From: Caenispirillum bisanense
GTDB taxonomy: Bacteria > Pseudomonadota > Alphaproteobacteria > Rhodospirillales > UBA2165
Reading direction: 5' to 3'
DNA length: 41,141 bases
Assembly: GCA_945877815.1 (NCBI GenBank)
Contig: CAMDWJ010000036.1
Coordinates: 1 to 41,141 of the forward strand
The notes under the pieces are model-generated. The model ran no database searches, was not told where the DNA came from, and was given only the letters and a program-made list of their open reading frames with translations. Positions 22,293-30,079 of this stretch are shown here, one piece after another. The stretch's first letter is position 1. Every line of letters starts with the position of its first letter. The translations under genes and the position numbers were made by a program.

Positions 22293-24063
22293 AGAGCTGC
22301 ACCCGCACATCGACGACGGCGGTCTGGCCGGATTCTACGGCAGCGATCGCGCGCTTGAAGACTGCGGTAAGCGTGTTGGGATCGGTCACTGGCCCTTCGG
22401 TCCATGCGCCGTAGGATTTCGCGAGCGCGGCGAAATCGATATCGGGCTCGATCATGCGCTGGCCGATCCAGGCATTCTCCGGCGGCCGCCCGCGCGTTTT
22501 GGCGACGCTGACCTGGTGCGTTTCGTCGTTGCCCCAACTCGTGTTGTTGGTGATGACCAACAAGAAGGGTATGCGGTAATGCGCCGCCGTCCAGATTGCG
22601 GCCGAGCCGATGGTGAATTCGCCGTCGCCCATCAGTGCGATACAGAATTTTTTCTTGTCGCGTAGCGCCAGCGCGGCACCGACGGCGGCACCGGGCGCGT
22701 AGCCGACACCGCCGCCGCCGTCGCCGCCAAGATATTGTCCGGCACCCTTGAGGCGGAAGACGCCCTCGTCGAGGCCGCGATTGTTGCGCACCGTGATCAC
22801 CCAATCCTTGTCCTTGACCGCATCGTAGAGCGCATCGGTCAGGCGCGGGCGCGCGATCGGAACTTCATTGGCGCGCGCACTCCAGCCTTCGCGCTGTTTC
22901 TTGCGGAGCACGTCATGACGCTCTTTCAGCTCGGTGCGGCGCGTCGCCAGGACGGCGGGAGGGTTCTTGGCCAGGCGCTCGCGCAAGGCCGCGTTCAATT
23001 GCGCAATCCCAACCAACGCCGCACAGGGAATTTGCAGATCGACCGGCGGCAAGGGACCGCCATAGTTCGACCAATTGTTGGGGTAGAGAAAATTCAGCGA
23101 CATATCGACGATGCGTTTGCCGGCGCGCGGCTTACCGGCGGCATTTTCCGTATCGACGCAATCGATGGTCAGCACTAGATCTGCGGTCTTTTGGATTTCG
23201 TTGTCGCCCGACAGATTGTGCGGATGATCCGTGGCCATGCAGGCGACGTTGCGGTCGTCGAGATAGGCGGCGCCGGTCAGCTCGACCAATTCCGCCAAAG
23301 GTTCGGTCGTTGCCGGGTTGTAGCCGATGCGGCCCGCGATGATCAGCGGCATCTTGGCGGCCAACAGCCAATCGACCGCTTGCGTGATTGCGTTCGCATC
23401 GGCGGCCTGCGGAGCCGGCGGCGCATACATCGGGTTTTTGGGATCGGGCATGACGATGCCCAAAGGGATCTTGGCTTCCTGCACATCCTGATCGATGGAG
23501 ATATAGACCGGGCCATAGGGTGCCGTGCCCGCTACGCGATATCCGCGCATGATCGAGTCCAAGGTCGATTGCAGTGTAGGCGGCTCGGAGGTCCATTTCG
23601 TGAATTTCTTGACGAGATCGGATTGCGAACTCGCCGAATGCGTCCAATCGATGATGCGGCGCTTGTTGGGATCGAGTGGTCCCGAGCCGCCGAGAACGAG
23701 CAACGGTACCTGGTCACACCAAGCGTTGAAGACGCTCATGCAGCCGAGCATCAGACCGACGAGATCGTGGATGATGACGAGCGCCGGCTTGCCCGTGGCC
23801 TTGGCATATCCGTGGCCGGCTGAAATCGCCGCGAACTCGGTCGGGCACAGGATCATTTCGGGTTTGGTGTTGCGGGTATGGTTGACCAGCGAATCGTGCA
23901 GGCCGCGAAAGCTGGATCCCGGCAGCAGGAAAACATGCTCGAAGCCCATCGACGAAATCAGCTCGGCGATCAGGTCTGAGCCGTATTCTGCGGACGGCGC
24001 GTTGGCGGGTAGCTTGACCGGAACTTCCGGATAGCCGCGCGCGGGTTCGTATCTTTCGGCCAT
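22291..24063 (-). CDS. Thiamine-diphosphate-dependent enzyme, acetolactate synthase-like (paralogue 2)
   Basis: A 590-residue ThDP enzyme. PYR domain with catalytic Glu76 in CPTEFAAISAGHGYAKATG; PP domain with MGDGEFTIGSAAIW...ITNN (about residues 477-510), the GDG-N ThDP/Mg motif. LPGSSFRGLHDSLVN corresponds to NPGASFRGLHDSMVN in the enzyme at 12431-14230, so the two are paralogues with different C-terminal substrate loops (this one carries a glycine-rich GGDGGGGVGYAPGAAVG segment). ATG 24061-24063 follows GGGAGGA. It is the last gene of the minus-strand module B operon (bicupin, EutA-family, rhodanese, ThDP enzyme). The reaction is unknown; a 2-oxoacid decarboxylase is as likely as a carboligase. 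Confidence 0.85.
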   Translation of the reverse strand: MAERYEPARGYPEVPVKLPANAPSAEYGSDLIAELISSMGFEHVFLLPGSSFRGLHDSLVNHTRNTKPEMILCPTEFAAISAGHGYAKATGKPALVIIHDLVGLMLGCMSVFNAWCDQVPLLVLGGSGPLDPNKRRIIDWTHSASSQSDLVKKFTKWTSEPPTLQSTLDSIMRGYRVAGTAPYGPVYISIDQDVQEAKIPLGIVMPDPKNPMYAPPAPQAADANAITQAVDWLLAAKMPLIIAGRIGYNPATTEPLAELVELTGAAYLDDRNVACMATDHPHNLSGDNEIQKTADLVLTIDCVDTENAAGKPRAGKRIVDMSLNFLYPNNWSNYGGPLPPVDLQIPCAALVGIAQLNAALRERLAKNPPAVLATRRTELKERHDVLRKKQREGWSARANEVPIARPRLTDALYDAVKDKDWVITVRNNRGLDEGVFRLKGAGQYLGGDGGGGVGYAPGAAVGAALALRDKKKFCIALMGDGEFTIGSAAIWTAAHYRIPFLLVITNNTSWGNDETHQVSVAKTRGRPPENAWIGQRMIEPDIDFAALAKSYGAWTEGPVTDPNTLTAVFKRAIAAVESGQTAVVDVRVQL

Positions 24064-24099
24064 GAAATCCTCCCTATGGTTTGCTTGTTGTAAGAATGT

Positions 24100-25014
24100 T
24101 TAATTGAGGTCGATTTGGCGCGTCATTTTGTTTTTGGGATTGGCTGCCCACTCGCGAATACTGGCTTCGTAGAGCCGTACGTATTTGTTGCCAAGAATTT
24201 CGTAAGTCACGAACCATCCGAGGGCCGCACGTTCTGTCGTATTGCTGAAGGCGATATGCGGCAGCGCAAAGGGTATTCCGCGAAGTTCGTGGATTTTGCG
24301 CAAGCTCGCGGGCGATCTAATCATGCCGCCGCCGTCGACCGTCAGCCAGTCGGCCGGCATATTTTTTGCTCCAGGGATAGTGCCGTACCGCGCCACTTCC
24401 TCCACCTTGCTGATGCCGAGGTAAAAGGCCGTCGAGCGGTAATCGACGAAAACGGCATCCCTTAAGACTGCGGCCTCGACATCGCCGAGGCGGGCGATAA
24501 GCTCGCCGTTGTATTTCGATTGGTAGTCCGATGTCGGCAGATTTCGATGCAGGCTTTCGATTGGGCCATTGTCCAATAAAAATGCAACCATTCCGCCATT
24601 CATGATCGATATTTGTTCGTGACTCATCAGCTTAAAGTACCAATAGACATGTGCGGCGTCCGCCACATCCAGAGCGGTCCTGCCTGCATGTATCAGAATG
24701 ACGTGCGAATTGTTTGCAATCCCAAGTTCCGACATCCGCGCATCGAACAATTGCTGCGTCCGGCTTGGATTGACGCCCATCAGCGGGCGGACCCGCCAAG
24801 CGTCATTCTGGTATGGAAAATTAATTGAGCGAAAAACATGCCGCACTCGATAGAGCGCTTCTTCTCGGATATCGAGCAACACCAAGTCTGGCTTACCGAT
24901 ATTGTCCTTCGCCCAACCCGTCGCAACCAAGGGCTGAGCGGATGCGGTCGACGTCAGCTCGAGAAATACGATCAGTGCTGCAATTGCTCCCAGGATGTAT
25001 CGCTTGGTCTTCAT
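24100..25014 (-). CDS. Exported rhodanese-fold protein lacking cysteine
   Basis: A 304-residue protein with a signal peptide (KRYILGAIAALIVFLELTSTASAQ) and two rhodanese repeats, as in thiosulfate:cyanide sulfurtransferases: domain 1 with LVLLDIREEALYRVRHVFRSINFPY and VILIHAG, domain 2 with VFVDYRSTAFYLGISK, IPGAKNMP and the active-site loop position at residues 257-263. That loop reads SNTTERA, where active enzymes have C-x-x-G-x-T/S-A, and the entire protein contains no cysteine. It cannot form a persulfide, so it is more likely a binding or sensing domain in the periplasm. ATG 25012-25014 lies 11 bases after the EutA-family stop, so it belongs to the module B operon. Its DNA is visibly more AT-rich than its neighbours, hinting at separate acquisition. 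Confidence 0.8.
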   Translation of the reverse strand: MKTKRYILGAIAALIVFLELTSTASAQPLVATGWAKDNIGKPDLVLLDIREEALYRVRHVFRSINFPYQNDAWRVRPLMGVNPSRTQQLFDARMSELGIANNSHVILIHAGRTALDVADAAHVYWYFKLMSHEQISIMNGGMVAFLLDNGPIESLHRNLPTSDYQSKYNGELIARLGDVEAAVLRDAVFVDYRSTAFYLGISKVEEVARYGTIPGAKNMPADWLTVDGGGMIRSPASLRKIHELRGIPFALPHIAFSNTTERAALGWFVTYEILGNKYVRLYEASIREWAANPKNKMTRQIDLN

Positions 25015-25025
25015 TTCAGACTGCC

Positions 25026-26510
25026 TTAAACAGATTTTCCCACGGATGTGCTGGCCGGGAACACCAATGATTTGATGACCACCGGTACCGCGCCGGAGGA
25101 GGGGATCATCGCGCCGATATCGACATAGTCAAATTCCTTAAGATCGATGCCGTCGATGGAAATGATCGGTGTCTCGACCTTCAATTCTTCGCGGCAGTGG
25201 ATGCCGATCAGGCCGCCGACATCGCCGTCGCTGACCAAGACGAGCGGTTGACCGTGCGTCATGCCGGCGGCGAAGCCGTGGACCACACCCCGGCAGAAGG
25301 CGTCGAGCCGTTGAAAGGTCGCCGAGCCTTCCCAATGAAAGCACAAAGCGACGGGCATCTCGCCGCGGTCCAGATCGAGGCGTTTGAGTGCGGCGATGAT
25401 GGCCTTTGCGACCGTCTCCGGATCAATGGTCTCGTCCTCGATGATAAGGGCGGGTGCGATCACCGGCACATTGCGTTGCGGCAAGATGTCGGACGGCGTG
25501 ACGAAGATCGTCGCCCCGCTTACCTGGATCGTATATTGCGAGGCACCGATGACAGTGGCGCGGATGCCCTCGAACGGTTCGGCGAGATCGGGTCCCCAAG
25601 ATTCGACACGCGCACGGATTTCGGACGCGAGCAGGGGGCCAAGATCTCCATAATCTGAATATTCCTTGCCATAGATATATTCCGACACACCGCCGGAAAA
25701 TGTGACGGCGTGGATGGGCCCGTCGAATATGATCGGATCGAGCCGCAGCAGATCGCTGTTGCCGGACTGCATCGCCGCGAACAATCGGTCCGCCATATGG
25801 GCGGCGAGCGCGCGTTTGTGCTCGGGCGCCAATGGGCGGCCGAGTGCTAGCGGGATATCTAACTCGGCGGCGAAACGTTTGCCGGCTTCTTCGATCCGCG
25901 AGACGCGATTTTCGGAGTCGAAGGCGATGAGACGCGCGCCGATATCGACGGCGGTGAGATCGACGACCTTCCCTGCGACGCAGATCGCGATTTTCGAGGT
26001 GCCGCCGCCGATATCGACATTCATCACGGTGATGCCGATGGCGGACCGCGTGGCCGCACCCGAGCCGTGCGCCGCCATCGTGGTCTCCAAGCTGTCGCCG
26101 GCGCTGACCGCGACGAACTTGCCGGCTTGCCGCGCGAACAGATCGCCGATGGCGCGCGCGTTTTTACGCCGTACTGCGACGCCGGTTAGGATCAAGGCGC
26201 CCGTATCGATATCGTCGGGCACGATATTGGCGCGCTCATATTGCGCGATGATGAAGTCGCCGAGTGCCGTAGAATCGATGGTCTCGGCATCAGAATAGGG
26301 TGTCAGCAGGATTTCGGATTCATAGACGACCTCGCGGTCGATGACGACGTAGCGCGAGTCGCGCTGCTCCAGCTTCAACAAGGAAAAGACGAGGTGCGAG
26401 GTGGACGAGCCGATGTCTACGCCCACGCTTGACAATTGTATCTCGTCTTCCTCGACGAGGCTGCGCCCCGCGTTGGAAAAGAAGATGCGTCCACCTTCTT
26501 CAGATGCCAT
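25026..26510 (-). CDS. EutA-family reactivating ATPase (module B)
   Basis: A 494-residue EutA-family protein, paralogous to 2630-4243. ATPase motifs: GVDIGSSTSH (residues 30-39), NVDIGGGTSK (164-173) and FSGGVSEY, with the C-terminal FDYVDIG...VVPVVIKSL block. It has no His-rich tail, ending after SLVFPASTSVGKSV, so its length is near that of classical EutA. In Enterobacteria EutA restores ethanolamine ammonia-lyase by ATP-driven cofactor release; no such lyase is here. The gene follows a bicupin gene (27800-26583) in the same order as in module A, but here a palindromic repeat lies between them. Its ribosome-binding GAGG overlaps one arm of that structure. Client protein unknown. Confidence 0.85.
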   Translation of the reverse strand: MASEEGGRIFFSNAGRSLVEEDEIQLSSVGVDIGSSTSHLVFSLLKLEQRDSRYVVIDREVVYESEILLTPYSDAETIDSTALGDFIIAQYERANIVPDDIDTGALILTGVAVRRKNARAIGDLFARQAGKFVAVSAGDSLETTMAAHGSGAATRSAIGITVMNVDIGGGTSKIAICVAGKVVDLTAVDIGARLIAFDSENRVSRIEEAGKRFAAELDIPLALGRPLAPEHKRALAAHMADRLFAAMQSGNSDLLRLDPIIFDGPIHAVTFSGGVSEYIYGKEYSDYGDLGPLLASEIRARVESWGPDLAEPFEGIRATVIGASQYTIQVSGATIFVTPSDILPQRNVPVIAPALIIEDETIDPETVAKAIIAALKRLDLDRGEMPVALCFHWEGSATFQRLDAFCRGVVHGFAAGMTHGQPLVLVSDGDVGGLIGIHCREELKVETPIISIDGIDLKEFDYVDIGAMIPSSGAVPVVIKSLVFPASTSVGKSV

Positions 26511-26513
26511 GGA

Positions 26514-26575
26514 GAGACCTCACCCTGAGCTTGTCGAGGGGCGAGGTCTCATGCTTCGACAAGCTCAGCATGAGG
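26514..26575. repeat. REP-type palindromic element in the bicupin-EutA gap
   Basis: Arms CTGAGCTTGTCGA (26525-26537) and TCGACAAGCTCAG (26556-26568), extended by CCTCA/TGAGG at 26518-26522 and 26571-26575, form a long imperfect palindrome of the TGAGCTTGTCGA type that is scattered through many proteobacterial genomes. GAGACCTC (26514-26521) can alternatively pair with GAGGTCTC (26543-26550). On the transcript, the first of these contains the Shine-Dalgarno sequence of the EutA-family gene. Confidence 0.8.
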
Positions 26576-26582
26576 ATTGTGT

Positions 26583-27800
26583 CTATTCCGCGAAGGAATA
26601 TTTAGTGCCGGGTTCGTAGAACTTCCCTTCCATACGGTTCTCGGCGCCCTCGCGCTTTAGGGTCTCGGCATATTCCCGGCGCAGGAACGGATCTTCCATC
26701 CAATATGGAATGGCGGTGCCGCCGTCGGGCAGATCGATGGCGCCGACATCGGTGTGCTTCTCGCCGGGAACGCCGGCTTCGCGTCCGGGCGCGTGCGGGC
26801 CGAACCAGGCGGTCAGGCGGAACGGCTCCTTGGAGACGCCGAAATGCTGATGGTACCAGCGATTGCCACCGGGTGCCGCGGTCACCATGCCGCCCGGCTC
26901 GTAATCGAGGCGGCGGACCTGGTCGCCCTTGCCGTCCTTCCAAGGCGTTGGGCCCAGATGTTCCGGCCAAGTGTAGGTATAGCCCTTGCCAGTCAGGCAG
27001 ATGAGGACTGCGGCCGAGGTATACGCATACGCCTTGGAATAGCGCCCATTCTCGTGCTGGGCGATCCACAGATAGAAAGTGTTCTCCGTCATATAAGGCT
27101 CGACGCGGCGATAGCCCGGCGAGCGGCGGTTATCGAGCGGCAGTTCGCAATTGATGATGTCGGGGATCAGGTTGGTGCGGCGCATGGCGAGGCCGCGCAC
27201 GGGATCGGGTTCGATCTCGTCATTGGACTTGAAGAAATCGGCAGCACCATTGAAACGGTCGCGGAACTGATAGGCATTGTTGAACACTGCATCGACGCTG
27301 TTCAGCGCGTTGATTACATTCGGTCCCGTGGTGCCGCACAGCAATAGAGCGGGCGAGGAGGTCGCGTTCACGATGCGGTGATAGGCATTGAGCGGAATCG
27401 AGAAGAGCGAACCTTTCTGCCATTCGAAGACATGACGCTTCTTGTCGCCTTCGAGCCAGACTTCGGTCGTGCCGCGTCCCTCGACGGCGAGGCAGACTTT
27501 CTCGAACATATGTTTTTCGACATTAAGGGCGCCGGCACCCGGCACCTCGACGACATAGTTGCCCCACTTGCCCTCGGTGCCCCAGAGCTGGATGTAACTG
27601 CCCTTGCCGCCGAGGCGCCTCCACGGCTGCAGGGGCAGGTTCCGCACATTGCTGATGCCGAGATCGCGGAAGACCGGGATGCCCTCCGATTGCATGAACA
27701 TGTCATAACGCGACGCAGGGCGGCCGAACTTGCCGTAGCCGGCTTTCTGGTTGGCACCGGGTTCGTGCCAATGGGTTTGTGTGCCGATGTCATGGGGCAT
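26583..27800 (-). CDS. Bicupin protein with degenerate C-terminal metal site (module B)
   Basis: A 405-residue two-domain cupin paralogous to 4244-5356: both share the N-terminal plan PW-R-x-G and HxFE-xV...VEGxGxT...FEW...SLFxxPLNA. N-terminal domain: EKHMFEKVCLAVEG (His97, first HxH His replaced by Glu) and LNAYHRIVN (His141). C-terminal domain: where the module A protein has GHRHGPDFH, this one has AYAYTSAAV (residues 257-265), so all first-motif ligands are lost, although YHQHF (His317/His319) remains. It is therefore unlikely to bind metal normally in that domain. ATG 27798-27800 is the first codon, with GGGAGA upstream. First gene of the module B operon, divergent from the flavin monooxygenase gene. 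Confidence 0.82.
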   Translation of the reverse strand: MPHDIGTQTHWHEPGANQKAGYGKFGRPASRYDMFMQSEGIPVFRDLGISNVRNLPLQPWRRLGGKGSYIQLWGTEGKWGNYVVEVPGAGALNVEKHMFEKVCLAVEGRGTTEVWLEGDKKRHVFEWQKGSLFSIPLNAYHRIVNATSSPALLLCGTTGPNVINALNSVDAVFNNAYQFRDRFNGAADFFKSNDEIEPDPVRGLAMRRTNLIPDIINCELPLDNRRSPGYRRVEPYMTENTFYLWIAQHENGRYSKAYAYTSAAVLICLTGKGYTYTWPEHLGPTPWKDGKGDQVRRLDYEPGGMVTAAPGGNRWYHQHFGVSKEPFRLTAWFGPHAPGREAGVPGEKHTDVGAIDLPDGGTAIPYWMEDPFLRREYAETLKREGAENRMEGKFYEPGTKYSFAE

Positions 27801-27864
27801 TTCTTCTCGGTCTCCCTGTGTGCGGGCCCATGTTATCCGTCATTTTGGCCAGCGAAAAGGATGC

Positions 27865-27876
27865 TTCGAATTCTAA
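27865..27876. promoter_or_regulatory. Operator-like palindrome in the divergent bicupin/monooxygenase promoter region
   Basis: TTCGAATTCTAA differs in one base from the perfect palindrome TTAGAATTCTAA at 11319-11330. It lies in the 187-base gap between divergent genes, just upstream of a weak minus-strand promoter candidate (CCTTTT 27855-27860, 17 bases, GATAAC 27832-27837). Confidence 0.4.
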
Positions 27877-27987
27877 GTTTGTTGTGCGAGATGCCCGTTC
27901 AATCGTTGAAATCGGCGAGGAAGATCGTCACGATAAGGACGGCGCGAGAACAAGCGCAGGATAACGAACGATCAACGGAGGCAAGAC

Positions 27988-29253
27988 ATGCGGGCGCTGT
28001 GGTTCCACTTGATGCCCTATCAGGATCTGCCGGACAATTTTAAGGACGAGCATCCGTCCGTTTGGGTAAGCATCGACCGACATTTGTTTGATTCTCAGCG
28101 CGGTCACGAGCTCTACAACGAATATATGGACGAGCTCGAATTCGCCGCCGCGCAAGGCTTCGATGCTATCTGCGTCAACGAGCATCATGCCAACGCATAC
28201 GGGCTGATGCCGTCGCCCAACCTCATCGCTGCCTCGCTCGCGCGCCGCACCTCGGACGCCGCCATTTGCGTGATGGGCAATTCAGTGGCGCTTTATAATC
28301 CGCCGACCCGCGTCGCCGAGGAAATGGCGATGATCGACTGCATCTCGGGCGGCCGCCTGATTGCGGGTTTTCCGGTCGGCACCGCCATGGACACCTGTTA
28401 CGCCTATGGGCAGAATCCGGGCCTGTTGCGGCCGCGTTATTACGAAGCGATCGATCTGATCACACGCGCTTGGGAATCCGAAGAGCCATTCGCTTTCAAT
28501 GGGCGGTTCAATCAGCAACGTTATGTGAACGTTTGGCCGCGTCCGATGCAAAAGCCGCGCCCGCCTATCTGGGTGCCGGGTTCCGGGTCGATCGAGACCT
28601 GGGACATGTGCGCCGAGAAAGATTTTCTCTACGCCTATCTGTCCTATTTCGGCTGGCAAGCGTCGGCCGGCGTGATGAAGGGCTTTTGGAACCGGATGAA
28701 AGAATTGGGCAAGGAGCCGAACCCGTTCCATGCCGGCTTCCTCCAATTCGTGGGCGTCGCCGAAACGCGCAAGGAGGCCGAGAAGCTCTACGCGCGGCAT
28801 GCCGATTATTTCTATAACCGCTGCCTGCATCTCGATTCGGGTTTCTCATCGCCGCCGGGCTACACGACCGAGGAATCCATCCGTGCACGCCTCGGCTCGC
28901 AGATCGCGGCGGCGGCGGGCGCCAAGGGCGGCGGACCGCAAACCATTGCGGGCGATTATTCCAAGACGAAATTCTTCGACGAGGGCCATGTCATCATCGG
29001 CAGTCCGGACGAGGTCGCGGACAAACTACGCGAAGTGGCGACCCAATTGAATGTCGGCAATATCCTTCTTCTCATGCATTTCGGCGACATGCCGCGCGAG
29101 TTGACCGAATACAACACCTCGTTGTTCGCGAAGAAGGTGCTACCGCAGATCAAAGGGCTATTCGAGGACGAATGGGAACACAAGTGGTGGCCGAAGCCGA
29201 TCGCGCCTGGGCAGCGTCAGCAGCCCGCGCCCGTAACGGCCTTCGCATCGTGA
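27988..29253 (+). CDS. LLM-class flavin-dependent monooxygenase (luciferase-like)
   Basis: A 421-residue protein of the bacterial luciferase-like family, which uses reduced FMN or F420 supplied by a separate reductase. Seen: ELEFAAAQGFDAICVNEHHANAYG (the N-E-H-H strand-loop facing the flavin), AICVMGNSVALYNPPTRVAEEMAMIDCISGGRLIAGFPVG (the canonical flavin phosphate-binding region) and the late IIGSPDEVADKLREV block. ATG 27988 follows GGAGG. No flavin reductase gene is adjacent. It starts a plus-strand operon with an alpha/beta hydrolase ten bases downstream, which fits a Baeyer-Villiger-like or aromatic hydroxylation step followed by hydrolysis. Confidence 0.9.
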   Translation: MRALWFHLMPYQDLPDNFKDEHPSVWVSIDRHLFDSQRGHELYNEYMDELEFAAAQGFDAICVNEHHANAYGLMPSPNLIAASLARRTSDAAICVMGNSVALYNPPTRVAEEMAMIDCISGGRLIAGFPVGTAMDTCYAYGQNPGLLRPRYYEAIDLITRAWESEEPFAFNGRFNQQRYVNVWPRPMQKPRPPIWVPGSGSIETWDMCAEKDFLYAYLSYFGWQASAGVMKGFWNRMKELGKEPNPFHAGFLQFVGVAETRKEAEKLYARHADYFYNRCLHLDSGFSSPPGYTTEESIRARLGSQIAAAAGAKGGGPQTIAGDYSKTKFFDEGHVIIGSPDEVADKLREVATQLNVGNILLLMHFGDMPRELTEYNTSLFAKKVLPQIKGLFEDEWEHKWWPKPIAPGQRQQPAPVTAFAS

Positions 29254-29263
29254 CGTGGTCTTC

Positions 29264-30046
29264 ATGAGCGAACTCGTCGAACGCAGCGTCGTCACACCGA
29301 CGGGGTCTGCCCGCGTGTGGGAAAAGGGCGTGGGAAATCCCATCGGCTTTTTCGCCGGGCTCGGCGGGTTGCCCGCCTGGTTGCCGGTATTGGATCGCTT
29401 GGCGGAGCGCCATCGCGTTGTGGCGCCCTCGTTGCCCGGATTTCCGGGCGGCGCCAATTTCGAGCGGCTCGACGATATTTTCGATTGGTCGCTTGCCGCC
29501 ATCGATCTGGTGATGGAGGCAGGATTGATCGGTGCCGACCTGATCGGCCCCAGCGTCGGTGGTGCGCTGGCGGCCGAGGTCGCGGCGCTGCGGCCTGACC
29601 TGGTGCGCAAACTGGTTCTGATCGCGCCTTACGGTTTATTCGACGAGACTGCGCCGATCGCGGATGTGTTTGCTTGTAAGCCGGGCGAGCAGTCGGGCTT
29701 ACTCACGCGCGATCCTCAAGCCTACGATGCCTATCGCACGCGTCCAAATAGTGCCAACGAGATGGATTGGACGGTGATGCAGGTCCGTGCCGAGATGGCG
29801 GCAGCGCGCATTTTGTGGCCGCTTGGCGAAACCGGGTTGCGCAAGCGGCTGTCCCGCATTGCGCAACCGACACTTATTATATGGGGTGCGCAGGATCGGG
29901 TGATCCCGCCAAGCTACGCGGCGAAGTTTGCGGAGGCGGTTGCGGCCGAGACCAAAATCGTTACGATTCCGGATGCAGGACACAAAGTCGAATTCGATGC
30001 GCCCGATGCCGTCGCCGCGGCCATCGCGGAATTCCTCGCCTGTTAA
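29264..30046 (+). CDS. Alpha/beta-fold hydrolase
   Basis: A 260-residue hydrolase. Oxyanion region FFAGLGG, nucleophile elbow LIGPSVGGALAAE (Gly-x-Ser-x-Gly), acid in IIWGAQDRVIPP and catalytic histidine in AGHKVEFD, in the normal order and spacing. It resembles meta-cleavage-product hydrolases and ester or enol-lactone hydrolases; which one cannot be told. ATG 29264 is chosen (a GTG at 29255 is in frame), ten bases after the monooxygenase stop, so the two are co-transcribed. Cytoplasmic, with no signal peptide. Confidence 0.88.
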   Translation: MSELVERSVVTPTGSARVWEKGVGNPIGFFAGLGGLPAWLPVLDRLAERHRVVAPSLPGFPGGANFERLDDIFDWSLAAIDLVMEAGLIGADLIGPSVGGALAAEVAALRPDLVRKLVLIAPYGLFDETAPIADVFACKPGEQSGLLTRDPQAYDAYRTRPNSANEMDWTVMQVRAEMAAARILWPLGETGLRKRLSRIAQPTLIIWGAQDRVIPPSYAAKFAEAVAAETKIVTIPDAGHKVEFDAPDAVAAAIAEFLAC

Positions 30047-30079
30047 CCTTCTATCACCCCGAACAAGAGCGCGAGGCTG

